Assembly (NCBI GenBank): GCA_023079485.1
Contig: CM041084.1
Location: 13,824,609 to 13,888,608 of the forward strand
Source of the DNA: Archilochus colubris
Lineage: Eukaryota > Chordata > Aves > Apodiformes > Trochilidae
Length of the DNA stretch: 64,000 nucleotides
Direction of reading: 5' to 3'
Position 1 is the first letter of the stretch; every line of letters begins with the position of its first letter. This document shows, one piece after another, positions 26,886-39,370 of the stretch. Position numbers and translations under genes: made by a program. The notes beneath the pieces were generated by a model. That model saw only the letters and a program-made list of their open reading frames with translations. It was not told the origin of the DNA and ran no database searches.

Positions 26886-27143
26886 CCTTTCCTTTCCTTT
26901 CCTTTCCTTTCCTTTCCTTTCCTTTCCTTTCCTTTCCTTTCCTTTCCTTTCCTTTCCTTTCCTTTCCTTTCCTTTCCTTTCCTTTCCTTTCCTTTCCTTT
27001 CCTTTCCTTTCCTTTCCTTTCCTTTCCTTTCCCTTTCCTTTCCTTTCCTTTCCTTTCCTTTCCTTTCCTTTCCTTTCCTTTCCTTTCCTTTCCTTTCCTT
27101 TCCTTTCCTTTCCTTTCCTTTCCTTTCCTTTCCTTTCCTTTCC
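26886..27143. repeat. (CCTTT)n pentanucleotide microsatellite, about 51 units
   Basis: About 258 bases of CCTTT units with one interruption, a six-base CCCTTT unit near 27031 that shifts the phase. It is pure pyrimidine on the transcribed-sense strand, so a mirror-repeat triplex (H-DNA) is possible. It starts 2.6 kb after the second exon's donor. Long open frames of repeated Leu-Ser-Phe-Pro or Lys-Gly-Lys-Glu across it are artefacts of the repeat. Confidence 0.98.
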
Positions 27144-27507
27144 ATTTCAGAAATGGAAAAAGTCACTTCCAGCCTTTGTAGATGGGAAGGGAAACCACTT
27201 GCAGTGTGTTACCCTTGTGCTGAACTGCCAGGAGCTGGTAACAGCCAGGCTGCCTCAAATCTTTAGCACATTCATATTAAAAGCAGCATTGTTTATATGG
27301 GAAATGTTATTTCTATTACAGTTTGGGGGTTAGTGCCAAACAAAATTTGACATTTAAGTATGTCCAAAAGGTTATTTAAAAGTCTCTTACAAAGAAGGCT
27401 AAAACAAAATGTCCCATAATAGTTTGCATATCTTTGTTGAACACTTATGACAAATTTTTCCTTAACTTGCAAGAGAATTACTGTGCCTGTGTGTGAGGCC
27501 TTGTCAG

Positions 27508-27542
27508 GGTTTTTTGGTTTGGTTTTGTTTTGTTTTTGTTTA
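27508..27542. repeat. T/G-rich low-complexity tract
   Basis: GGGTTTTTTGGTTTGG followed by GTTTTGTTTTG. It has the same style as the tracts at 656, 3211, 9686 and 31819. No function assigned. Confidence 0.75.
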
Positions 27543-29563
27543 ATATTCCTCCAACGTCTCTATTTTCATCACCACATGCCACCAACTAATGTAAGTTTAA
27601 CTGTGTCATGGCATTTGAATGATAAGAAAGTGGAGGACAAGTATGTAAACTCCTCATCAGAATAATGGATAATTTTATTTTGTTTTCTGCAAGTTTAAGG
27701 ATATTATTAGGAAAACTATTACAATTTTATATTTTGCCAAAAAATATCCTTACAGGACTTGAAGCTGGTTTAGAGTTGCTTTAGCACAGATTTATGCTGA
27801 GTCAGAGTTAAGTCATTGATGCATATTGGTGGGGTTTGAGATGCTGTTTGTGTGGTTAGGTTTTTTCATTTTATTATTAGTTATTACATATTAAATAGGT
27901 AGTTGATAGGGGAGTTCTGTGTTTTCAGCTTCTTATTAGTCCATGCATACAGGTAGCTCCTGTGAATCTTGGAAGGTGTTTTGTGTTCCAGTTACACTCA
28001 TCATAGCAAATCTCTCCAGTAGCACTGAAAAAAAATTTGCTGTTCCTGATCCTAGAGAATTTAACAGAGAAGGAGTTTATTGCTCAGAAGAAACGAAGCT
28101 CTAGCACTACATAAAGAAATAAAATTGGTTGGGAGTGACTGTTGATCAGTATAGCTGCATATACCTCAGCTGCTCTGGTGATGTTTACTCCATCCTTTAC
28201 AGTGATAGCTTACAGACACAAGCTGCTGAGGAGTTTTTCACTTCCTATGCCAGGCATTAACAGAGCAAAATCAAGACGAAATGTATAATCTATGTTTATT
28301 TTACAGTTCAGGATAGACGTGTCTCGAGAACTGTGTTCCTGTGAATAAAGCTTTTAGCTTAGCTGAAAAATGTCTCCTACAGAGGAGAAGCTGAACTACT
28401 ACTGATCAATAGTGTTTTTCACGTAGATGACAATGATGCTATACAATGGGGTTTTATAGCCATCACCTGACACCCATATCTGAGCAGTATGTAAAAAGAC
28501 AACTCCTAATGGTTGTTCACTGGCTGTCACTATGTAATCATTTCCCACTAAGAGTGCATTGTCCTGAAATATAATTGAAATAAAATAGGCACTGTGCTGC
28601 TGTAAATCTAAATAGCTTGAAAATAGTAGGCTAGACTCCCACAGCTTGCTGAGGACATTTTAATGGAAACATAAATACCATAATCATAAGCTTTTTGCAT
28701 GCATTTTGCCATTAAAAAGAAAATATGTTCATTTTAGAAGGGAGACCTTTATGAACTGGTTTCTGTTCTATCAGAAGTGGAATCAAGTTATGTCAAAGGA
28801 AAATTTGGGAACTGAAAATAATCCCACTTGCTTTAACTGTCATCTTTTTGGTGCAAAGAGACAAGATGCTTTTTTTAAAGTCAGACCACATACTTTGCTT
28901 GCTGCTTTTCCAAAAAAGACAGGGAGAACATTTTAGATGCTAAGTTTTATTCATTTGGTAGTATCTTTGTGCTTAAATTGGCATTATATAAATGAATGTC
29001 AGAAACTGAAAGAAACACTCTAATATAATATAAGAATATATGAAAGGTGAAATAAGCAGACTCTGTCTTTCTGATGTGTGTGAAATAGCTCATAGCAATA
29101 GCAGGATGGGTCATGAAAGCTATGAAATACTATATTGCCATGCCTGGATAAATATTTGTTAAAAAAACAAGGTGCTTGTGAAGCTTTATTAAACTTCTTT
29201 ATTAGTAGTGTCAGTCACAGGAGTGTTCTTAAGTCTGTGAGATCGTTTATGCATAGGAATCTGAGCTTACTGCCAGCCCCACCAGAGATGGAGATAGGAG
29301 TTTTATTACTCAGAGCCATGCATCCTGTGAATGCTAGGATATTTCTTTTTTCTTAAATGAAGAGATTTTTTTTTTGATGGTTCTGAAAGCTGACTTGGAG
29401 AGTGCTTTCACAAAAGAAAAGGCCACGGCATTGTAAACAATCTAACCAATGACATTTAAAAGCTGCAGATCTGTGCAGAAGGCTAACAACCTAGGTTGAG
29501 TAAAATTATGAGTAAACTCTTCCCTCCTACCTGTGTTTAATCTGATGTGGAAGTGTTTTCCTT

Positions 29564-29610
29564 CACTTGGATCCCTTCTTCATTGCACTTGGATCCCTTC
29601 TTCTTCATTG
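29564..29610. repeat. Tandem duplication, 22-base unit
   Basis: CACTTGGATCCCTTCTTC followed by ATTG occurs at 29564 and again at 29586, the second copy with one extra TTC. This is a recent head-to-tail duplication. The surrounding sequence is unremarkable. Confidence 0.9.
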
Positions 29611-31075
29611 GTTATCACCTGCTGCTCTCAGAGCCTTAGGGTGATGTGCTACCAGGTGCACTCATCTGGGAATAACTGATTATTTTGCAAGCCTTTCAGA
29701 GCAGGGACCTCTTTGTTATCCAAGCTCCATAAATAACCAGTAGTGTTTCAGAAAGTAATAGGCATATGGATTATATCCCTATCTTCCATTGAGTGTCACC
29801 CTTTGGTGGCATAACAAAGCTTCATTCCTCTGAGAATCTGGCTTCTGGAAAGATTTTCCTGGTGGAGGAAATGGCACATATGCCCTTATGGGATAATCAA
29901 ACAGACTTTCCAAGTCAATCCAGTGGAGAGCAGTGGGTTAATGAACTATTTGCAGTTCTCTAGCATGTAAAACTGAAAATAATACTTGGAAGTCATTGTG
30001 GTGGTTTTCCTCTGTCTGTGATAACCCAGAGAAGGATTAGTTAGAGCCTCTGTGAGAGTCTTCATGGGGTTTAATTTCACTTTAGCACTAACACATTGGG
30101 GTTTTTTGTTCCTCTGCCCTTCATCCAATAAGCCAGTAATCCTTGCCCCCAGGACTGCCTAAAAATTAGCTTGGTCTCTCATAGACCCGTGTATTTAGAA
30201 CCCAATAGACACTATTAGCATTGGCATTTTATTATCTTAGCTTGGTTGTTTTCTTTTGTTCTTCCATCTTGATAGAATATAAGACAAGTTTTAATATAAA
30301 TTCATGAGGATTTATTTAGGCTCCCTATTGTGAAAGTATGCAATTGCTCTCCCTGTTTGGGTTACCACTTTGGTGGAGTAAATGGCAGATTTACCGTGAA
30401 CTCTATTCAGGTCTCCCATTTTAATTACTTGAAAGTCCTGGTTTCCTTCTGAATAGATACCAAGCACTGATACTGTTGTGAGAACCACAGCCCTCTCCAT
30501 TTACCACAGCCACAGCCTCACTTAAGCCCCGGTGGTTTTGCTTCCTCTCTCCTCTGGTCAGCTTGCAGTTTAATCTAAAGTGTGACAGCTATTTGCTTGT
30601 TTTTACAAAAGCAGCCCCAGTTAGTATGTCTGCAAATGGTTGCAGTGGGAAAGTGCACAGAAAGATAAGAGGGAGATGAACTACTCTCTCTAGGTTACAA
30701 AATGAGGGGGTGAAGTGGGGCCCACCCAAATGTGCCCTGTTTGACCCCTCTCTGAGCAATCCCTAACAAGCTGGAAACATGGAGTAGATGTTTAGATTTG
30801 GGATTTTGAGTTCTTTAACCACAGCTACTGCTTATCATGAGAGACTATGCTTAAAAAGGGTATAAGAAAACCTGTCACTTTTCATCTATTTGAGGGTATA
30901 ATATATAACAGAGTTTTAAATCCATTGTAACAAAATTACAGATAACATTTTTCATTGGTATATCAGTGCAGTTTGCACACAGATGTAGATCAGTTGTCGG
31001 GGTTTTTTTTTGTTGCTTGGAGGAAAAAAGAGAACAACCTTTACATTTTTCAGATGATAGAAGGCTGCGTTTGAT

Positions 31076-31081
31076 GAAAAA

Positions 31082-31113
<32 letters not shown>

Positions 31114-31116
31114 AAC
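31076..31116. repeat. A-rich tract with AAAAG units
   Basis: About 20 As followed by AGAAAAGAAAAGAAAAAA. The sequence before it does not look like a retrocopy, and no flanking target-site duplication was evident, so a simple A-rich repeat is preferred over the tail of a processed pseudogene. Confidence 0.85.
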
Positions 31117-31818
31117 CCACCTTGAATTACATATACTAGTGTTAAACAAATCATAATGTTGAAACTAGAAAAGGTGATGTCTCAGGCATCGAATGATTAT
31201 TGTATGGCTTGAAATTGCAGTCCAAAGAACCAGCTGTGTGTGTAACATGCAGATCTTTATTTTCCACTAATGTCATCAATACAGTTTAGAGTTCTTTATC
31301 CTAAGAAAATTATGGGGAATATTTGACTACACAAAACTGACAAATGAAAGGCTCTCTCTCTCATTAAGTGAAGTGCTTTGATCCTACCAGAGTAAACTGT
31401 AAAAATCTGTTCTTTGCTTGTCCTGCTAACCAAAGTTTGGATTGGGAACTGATGTTCTGTAGCACTTGAACAGCCTAATTTAATCAGTTTAATTTGTTGT
31501 TGCTGTTGAATGTGTCCCTTTCTAAGTAGAATATAAATCTATGATTCTTCTATCTTTTATGTCTTTCCAGTCAACCAATCTGTTCCTCTTTGGTGAAGGA
31601 TTCAGGCTTCTCCTCTCCAGGAATTTAAAGAAATAGGGGTTTTGTACTTGAGAGCTGTCTGATTATAGGAGAGGACTGCACAGAGAGTGTTGAGTATTTA
31701 CTGAAGGCTTGCTAAAACTAAATATACAATTTGAAGTTGTATCTTTAAATTAACTTAACCAAATGGATGAAAAGTATAATTAAAATTATTTTTATATATG
31801 TTCTTCTAGTGCTGAAGA

Positions 31819-31914
31819 GTTTTGGTGGGTTTTTTTCTATTTCGTTTGTTTGCTTGTTTTGGAGGGTTTTTTTGTGTAAGTGTTTTTGTGCTTGTTTGTT
31901 TGGTTTGGTTTTTT
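31819..31914. repeat. T/G-rich low-complexity tract
   Basis: About 95 bases of T runs with G (GTTTGTTTGCTTGTTTTGG, GTTTGGTTTGGTTTTTT), slightly interrupted. It is the same recurring type as at 9686. Confidence 0.75.
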
Positions 31915-32476
31915 AAAAATGAATAGCATCTCCTTCACAGATGAAACAAACTATATTTATCCTATGGCCAGTCCTGTTTGTTTATCTCACTTTAAAAGAA
32001 TCTAGCTTGTGGTCAAAGTGTCTTGTTACTGGCAGAAGTGGTGGAGTTGAATTGTGAGGAGGAATCCTCTGCAGTAAATTTTAGGAAAAAAATTGCATCA
32101 CCATATCTATGTTGCAGGGTAGCAGTTAATTCCTTTTAGCATCTTGTAAACTCATTGAATGAGTGCTTAAGAAGCATCCCACATTGCCATTGCTGAGAAA
32201 TTGTTGAGAGATCTAATTTTAGTTTGTTCTTGGTTAGAAAGTTGAAAATCAGTGCTTTTGCTCTAGTCACTCAGAAAACAGCATAAATTACTGGAGCATT
32301 ATACTTCTAGTATCATCTTAATTGGTTTATAAGTTTAAAATCTTGTTCCTTAGGACTCAGACACTATGATGTGAGATATTAAAAGATTTTTTTGCGTTAG
32401 CCATGTCTTATGATTATGTATTTCTGAAAAAAATGTTGTAACATGGAACTTAGGTACTTGGCATGAATTTTTCTTT

Positions 32477-32546
32477 CTGTTCATTTCAATTCATTTCATT
32501 CAATTAATTTCATTTTCTTTCAATGCATTTCAATAGCTTTTCAATC
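32477..32546. repeat. Imperfect tandem repeat of CATTTCAAT-like units
   Basis: Units resembling TCATTTCAAT occur about six times in a row with substitutions (TTCATTTCAATTCATTTCA, then TTTCAATGCATTTCAATAG). It is a decayed short tandem array. Confidence 0.75.
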
Positions 32547-32841
32547 ATAGTTGTTGAGGCCTTTCTTACATGATAGATACAAGAAATGCTATTACAGTAA
32601 ATCGATCACGTATTTGAAATGGACAGATAATTTTATCTGCCCAGAGTTTGAACAGTGATAAACACTTAAGATTTTGTTCATGAAAGAAAAGGCAAAGGAG
32701 CAGATTTTGCTTAATTTTATTAAGTGTGTATAGTTTTGCAAGAATAATTCATGACACCCCCGAGTTGCATTGTATTTTGTAATGAAATGACTGTGTGCTG
32801 CAATTCAGTCTTATTACAGTCTTCATTCCTAGGATTCCCTT

Positions 32842-32872
32842 AAAAAAAAAAAAAAAAAAAAGAAAAAAAAAA
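32842..32872. repeat. Poly(A) tract
   Basis: About 20 As, one G, then about 10 As. The upstream sequence shows no recognisable gene or element, so I do not call a processed pseudogene. Confidence 0.85.
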
Positions 32873-33266
32873 GACTGTACAAACTGGGATAAAACTAGAA
32901 CACAGAATTACGACTACCAACATTTTAAAAAGCAAATAGAATCCATACAGCTTCAAAGGATATGAGAACTAATGTCCTACACACTTCTTATTTCCACTTG
33001 TCTTTGAGAAGGAAATATATTTGCAGAAGACCACAATAGCTGCAGTAACAGACCTCCTAGGTAGCAGGAGTAATTGTCCTAAAAGCTCTCTGACCTGGCA
33101 AACAAAGGGACAGAAAATAGTAGCATCAGTCTTTATTTCCTGAGACATAGTTTATGGCTCATTAATAGTTGTAGTTTATATTACTGGGTAATTTATGCTG
33201 CAGAAGAAACAACCAGAAGCTGCCTGTGCCTGTGATTATGTTGTAATTGTATTAGTAGATATAGTG

Positions 33267-33318
33267 TAAAAAACCCCAAAAAAACCAACCCACACAAAAA
33301 GCCCAAAAAAACAAACAG
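33267..33318. repeat. A/C-rich low-complexity tract
   Basis: AAAAACCCCAAAAAAACC and AAAAAGCCCAAAAAAAC, the complement in style of the T/G-rich tracts. Its opposite orientation shows that these tracts are not strand-restricted. Confidence 0.75.
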
Positions 33319-35040
33319 CAGGAAAAAGGTATGGTTTAGCTATGTATCATTTTGTACTTCTTCTTCAACTGTGCTGTGTCTGCTTGCTTAACTATGCGTA
33401 TTTGCTAAAATGTCAAATTACCCCACCTTTTGTAAGGATTGCTAAATGCCCATCAAGTAATGGAGGGATGCACTGAAGCTATTTTAATTAGCAAAGTGTG
33501 ATTTAAAGGTTGCTAAAATCAAAAAGGGCTTATTCATTTTTCATCAATAATCATTTTCCTTAATATTTCATCAAAACCTGCTGATTTGGAGACCACCTTC
33601 TGGGCTTTGATTCATTATGACTGCAGACATAATTTAATTTTTCCTTCTTTCCCTATTTCTGTCATACACTCTTTCATCTTTGAGACATTGTTAAGATGTT
33701 TCTAACATTCACAGATTGCTAATTGATCCAACTTTTTAAAACTGTACTTAAGACAGAGACTTCTTTTCAGTGGAAGCAATTTTCCATGCATTTGCTTTTG
33801 CTAATGTTTTTTTTAACCTTCATATCTGATAAAGTATAAATTCTCAAATACATATTTTAAAAACTGAGGATGTGTATGGTTTTATACATGACAAGAGGGG
33901 TAAAAATATTGGAGAGATGATAGAGGGAAATCAGTAAGATTGTGCAGTCATTAAGTTAGGCCTTAATACCAAGTAAGTTTTAAATGAACTATAAAAACAG
34001 TGCTTACAAAGTAATGCGTTTTTATCTAAATCTTTGGGGGATAATAAAGAAAAGCAATTATGGGAATTTATGCAAAGGCTTTTTGTGAAAGGATTTACAA
34101 TTTAGAGAAATTGCTCTTTTTCTTTAGTAGGGCTGTTCATCTAGCTTTTGTCTATATTATCATACTCTGGTAATTTCTAGTCCCAAAATGCATTTGTTTT
34201 ACTATTTTAAATTGAGATTCACAAACTGTTTCTTTTTGAAGATCTCCCTGCAGAGCAGCAGCCAGGTACCTGGTTAAAACAATCAATGGTTGGTTACTCA
34301 GCAGCAGCAGAACATAACGGGTAGAAATCCAAGTGCCATGGGTGGTACCCTGATCCTTTCTGGGGTGGCTGGAGGACAACCACAATCTTCATTTTCCTTT
34401 GCTCATCTCTCAGCTGAGAAAAAACTGCTGCACTCAGTTGCTGTAGTCAATGCCTGTTCTCTGTGCACAGTGTGATTTAGGGCAGGGTCATCTTTTTCTT
34501 TTCTTGGTTCTAGCAATTTTCCTTAATCCAGTCTAATTAGAATTTCAGAAATTGTCTTCCAAGTCTTACTTAGATGGTCAGAGCTAAATTGTTCTTTCTC
34601 CTCTTGAGCCACATTGAGCAGTTCACAGGGACTGAATTTCATTAGCTTTCAATAGTTGCACTATTCTAATGTTAAAATGCTGCAGTTTAAGATGTCAGAA
34701 TTTCAGAGGAAAATAGGTTAAACTGAGACAGCATTCAGTGCTAGGGGTAGGTATTTCAAATATTATTGAAACTCATGCTTATGTATTTTAAGATTTCTTC
34801 TCAGACTCAGCTGCCTCCATCATCCATCTAACATGTCATATGTGAATGTGTGTCCACATTAAGTAGAGCACAAACATATGTGCAGACTCAGATGCAGTTA
34901 TGTGAATATGTTTAGCTGTGACAGAACTTGTCTTTGCATGTGTGTTCATGTCTATATATATATATGTGTGTATAAAAAATCTATTCTAAAAAGTCCTCCA
35001 CTGCAGAGGAAGTGACCTCTGGGGGTCAGAAAAGTTTTGA

Positions 35041-35305
35041 TCAGGTCAGGTTGCTCAGCACTGCAGTTGTATTCTGAATATCTCTGAGGATGGAGATTTA
35101 TCCATCTCTCTAGGAGCCTGTTCTAGTATTTGACTAGCTCCATGCTATCTGGAAAAGAAAAAAAAAAAAAGAAAAAAACAGCACAAAAAAAAAAACCAAA
35201 ACAAAAGAAAAAAGAAAAAGCTTCTGATATCATAATTTCCTGTACTGTAGTTTGTGTCCATTTCCTCCCATTTTGTGCAACTCTGAGAAGAGTCTAGTAA
35301 GAGTG
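35041..35305 (-). mobile_element. Old CR1 relic split by an A-rich expansion
   Basis: The left part (AGGTCAGGTTGCTCAGCACT, GAATATCTCTGAGGATGGAG, AGGAGCCTGTTCTAGTATTT) and the right part (ATAATTTCCTGTACTGTAG, TTTGTGTCCATTTCC, CTGAGAAGAGTCTAG) follow the order of a CR1 3' region in reverse. Between them, at 35154-35220, lies an A-rich stretch in place of the usual short AAAAAG segment. It is an old, 5'-truncated copy and the ends are approximate. Confidence 0.72.
35154..35220. repeat. A-rich expansion within CR1 relic
   Basis: About 65 bases, mostly A with scattered G and C (AAAGAAAAAAACAGCAC, AAAACCAAAACAAAAG). It sits where the CR1 3' region normally has a short A-rich segment, so it probably grew there after insertion. 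Confidence 0.8.
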
Positions 35306-38300
35306 TTATAAAGTAATAATAAAATTTATCATTTTCTGCAAGACTTGGACTATGAAACAACCGATTCAACATTTTTAGGCATCAAAAGACACTTTTAAAA
35401 TCGTAAGGATTACCTTACAAAATAACACTTCACTCTTAGCATCAAACTTTTCTTAGAATGATTGCTGAAGTTGGGTTCTTTTCTTAGATCCCCTATTATG
35501 TATCCATATTTCAGAACTACACCTAGGTACATGGCTTGTTTATCAGATTTTTTTTAGTATACATATGTTGTCTTTTTCTCCTATACCCTATCCAAAGCCT
35601 GATGAAAAAGTCTGAGGGCAAAGTGTAACTCTTCATTCCTGTTGATACACAGGCAGCTGCCTTTTCTCCTTTATTTCACAGGTTTTATATCATGCATACA
35701 ACATTCAGCTCTACGAAAAATAGTGCATCTGAAAGGTCTTTTAAGAATGAATCAAACTTGTGTGTGCTGTTGGACTTTGTATGCTCCATATATATGCTTT
35801 GTTCTTGCTTTTCGGTCTCATTTTGCTCTTGGAGAATTTATGTGGCTCTCCTGTATGGTCAGGATTGCTTCCTCATGGGACCTGCTGCAGTGACAGTCTC
35901 TTTTCTTCTACCTAAGGATTTTCAGTATTTCTCTTTTAACACTGAGGTTCTGTGGCTCATCTGCAGAATTTTCTGGATAAAGAGAGATCGTAACTCCCAC
36001 AGAAACGACACTTTGTTGGCAGGGATTTGTGAAACAAGCTTTCAAGCATTTCTCAGAGCCCTGCTCATCTACCTTTGTTCGGGAGCTAAAATTTGCAGAT
36101 GGTGAAGGCTGTGGCATTGCAAGAACTGAGACTTAGGAGATGGGAGTGCCTCCTGCTGAACTGAAAGGCTTCACCGGATGAGAGAGAGGGGGAAAATAAA
36201 GCAACTCTCTTGTGGAGATCAGGAGTGCTGCAGGATGGTGATCAGGGAGAAGAAGCTGCCTGCTGAGCTTGCTGTGACGAAGGGGAACAGGCTATCCTTT
36301 CACCTGCAGAGAAGAAACAAATAAATCAGCCACCCTCCTGGTAAGCACAGATGAGACATAGGATGGTCTATACAGGGTTGTCTTTCATCTAGACGCTATA
36401 TTTGAGAGGATCCTAAAAAACTTAATAAGCTTTAATGGGGACTTGCAGTCAATCTAACAACCATTTCACTCCATGGCTGATCCCCTCACCACTCCCTGCA
36501 CTGGCCAGAAACCCCCTGTGTGGTAAAACACTGCTGCTCTTTAATTGCATATAAATCAGGACCAGGAGTGTAGACAAGCCAGGCGACGCTGGAAGGAGAA
36601 TCTAAGTGAAAAAGGTAATTACCTGAGCTGGAACATGGCCAGGTCACTGAGGTTAACACCTGTACACTTGTGAGAAGTGCCTGGTAATACTCTTCCAGAA
36701 ACCATTTTCTACTGAGTTATAAAAAAGACCTTGTAGTCACTTAGTCTGACTCCCTCTGTACATGGAATTGATTCCTACTGCGGTTTCTTCCATCACTCCT
36801 GTAGTGTACATTCAGTCACTTTGAAATGGGGTTTGTCCACCAGCTTCATGTGGAGAGATAGCCCACTCTTTTTGTTTTATAGCTCTTGGCTGAGAAGACA
36901 ATTGCTTGGTATTTAACCTAAATTTTTATTTTACAGCCTCCATGTTCTCTTGAATGTGTTAGTCTAAGGCAGAAAGGTGTAAAGTGTCTGAAATTCTCAG
37001 AACCTATTGGAGACTGTCTCTTGATCCTAAGAACAAAGGAAAAATTATTTTGATGTGCATTCTTCAGCCACAGAACAGGGTGAATTAGCTGATGCTGAGT
37101 CCTCTGTTGTGGTGTTTAGATTGCTACAATGAAAAAAGCTAGCTCAGCTATCACCACACTGCACCACAGAAAAATCAAACTCTTACCATCTTCCTTTCAT
37201 TCTCTAATTGAAGATGAATGCATCTTTTGTTTTGTGAGCATAGCTTTATCCTATTTTCATATTTCATCCTCTTAATTCTGTATTCCATGTTTAGTCAATT
37301 CACGTACTGTGTTCAGAGCACAGGAGTAGGATTTGAAGCAGCTCAGCAGCCTCAAACTCAAACATTCTGCCTGAGCTCCTCAGACCTGCTCTTCACTGAG
37401 GAGATGTAGAGGGCAGGGCTGCATCCTCCCTCCAGTCATACAATAATTCTGAAAAGTATTTTTCAATTTCTTTCTCAGGAAGATATTTATCTAATCTTAA
37501 AATCCCCCATACTTTCATCTGAAGCTAGCTAGCTCTTGAATACCTATCTTTCAAATAGCAGGAGAAATAAATTTTGTTTTGCTCTTGACCTTGTTTTTCA
37601 TGGGTGTTTTTAATTTGTAAGAAACTCATTGCACTTCTCAAGGTTGTGCAGTCTGTCCTAATTTCCTATTGGGCCTGTCAGTGTTACTTTAACAGCTTTT
37701 CAGTGGAGGTATGCAGGACATTGTGTCTATTTGCTCGTGTCAGGCTAAATGTGGATATACAAAGTGAAAACTTTCTTTCCTGCAGGCAGAGCTGTCTGTA
37801 GTTGTGGCTGCAATATTCATATTCCTTACAGGTGGGACTTCTGCACATTCAGCATTTGGTTAAACAATCTCTACACGTTTAAGCTAGGCAGTTTAAAACT
37901 TGTTTTTTATTTTTCTTGCTATTACTTTTTATGGTTGATATCATAGTAATCGTTAATATTTCACTAATGTTTATTATAAAAGAGAGTTATATTGTAATAT
38001 TAGAGGGAGGTGTTGCAACTTGCATGTGATTCTAACATCCTTGTGTACCCAGACTGACAAATTGTGCTAGCGTGCAGGAAATAAAATGAGCTAAGAGAAG
38101 TTTAAAATCACATCACCAGAGGAAGGAAGTTTTATACACTAAATAGATAAGATACGAGGAAGAATGACATGAGGGAAGTGGTGGATGTGAAGGAAACATG
38201 TCAACACAGAAGGAAATAGAAGTTAGTAGCATCAGGCTAAGGACTAAAGAGCAAGAATGAGGTTGTGTGTCTGAGGAAAGAGGAGCTCCCAGGCTGGGAC

Positions 38301-39239
38301 TTGGGCATGACAAGAAGTGAGGATGAAGGCTGTTATAGGTGAAAAAGAATGATAATTACAGTTCAGCAGTCCTTAATCTATGTCAGTAAGCTCCTTGCCC
38401 ATAATATACTTCACACACAATACACCAGAATACAACCAATCAAATTCTGCTTTAATAATTTTTCCCCCTCTATGAGCTTTTTTCTAGGATTCACCTGAGA
38501 TTAGACAAAGACATCCTAGCTCATTCTTCCCTCCCTGCAACTTCAGCAGTGCTGCAGATACAAAAGAGAATCCTTGACTGCTGCATCCCATCATCTAAAT
38601 TCAGCTGCTCTTCCCTTTGGTATCACATCAGAACAATTTAAACAGGCATGAAACAGCAGGAGATACGATGTAGGTGTTTAGGTTCTTGCTGCTCGGTCAC
38701 ATTACTATCTTCAAGGGTGCTGCAAACTTGATTAGAAAAATTAATGATGAGAAACAAAGGGATGAGCAAAGAGAACAAAAGAAAAAAGTGAAGAGAGTGT
38801 GGAAGAAGTTTATTGCATGCAAGTCATCCAATTATCCCTCAGAGCCTAAATCCCTTGTCTAATTGCCTAAGTTGATCCTTCAGGACTGAATGGATTAAAT
38901 GAAATAGCAGGGCTGGTGGAAAGCAACCTATGGGAGGCATTTTGTGAATAGGCTTGCATGAACAGCAGAATACAGTGTCTATTTGCTTCTGTTTGTCTGG
39001 GCCTTCTGTTATCAAAAGAGCAGCAAAGAATGAAAAATATGAGGGCTTTTGATTAGAAAATAGTCCCTCCAGCTCAGAGTTGAGGCACTGGGGTGTGCTG
39101 GAAAACCCACCCTGATGCTTTTTATGCTGTGCTAATCTGTATTGTATATCTCTCTGGGATCATAAACTCTCATTTTACACTATATGAAGTTCATCTGAAA
39201 AACTGAGGGAAAAGAAAAACTTCTTTAAAATATCTCACT

Positions 39240-39370
39240 GCAAAATCACTAGATGACGGAGAATGTCAGGATTGAGCTGGCATTAAAACGAGAGCAAGCT
39301 GCAGCTGACACTGTCGTCTCCCAGTAATTGCGTGTGCCAAACTCACAATGGAGGAAAGAAGACTATCAAG
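39240..39370. other. Candidate conserved non-coding element
   Basis: The stretch with GATGACGGAGAATGTCAGG, TTAAAACGAGAGCAAGCTGC and CTGTCGTCTCCCAGTAATTG keeps at least four CpGs within about 90 bases in an otherwise CpG-depleted intron, and contains a TAATTG homeodomain-type core. This texture is typical of conserved enhancers but no alignment was possible. Confidence 0.22.

Noticed and set aside
26777..27333. Four overlapping open frames of Leu-Ser-Phe-Pro or Lys-Gly-Lys-Glu repeats
   Set aside because: Artefacts of the CCTTT microsatellite.
31076..31116. Poly(A) tail of a processed pseudogene
   Set aside because: The sequence upstream has no mRNA-like character and no flanking target-site duplication was found.
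35692..36105. 137-codon plus-strand frame
   Set aside because: No known domain, overlapping other frames, and composition like translated intron.
36690..36850. Possible very old LINE relic (words like GTCACTTAGTCTGACTCCC)
   Set aside because: The resemblance to CR1 or L2 3' ends is too short and weak to support a call.
38674..38862. Lys/Arg/Glu-rich frame that recalls the basic region of PAR-3
   Set aside because: It lacks flanking splice sites in the right phase, and no stretch matches PAR-3. In PAR-3 order the basic region precedes the exon at 5368, so it is in the wrong place.
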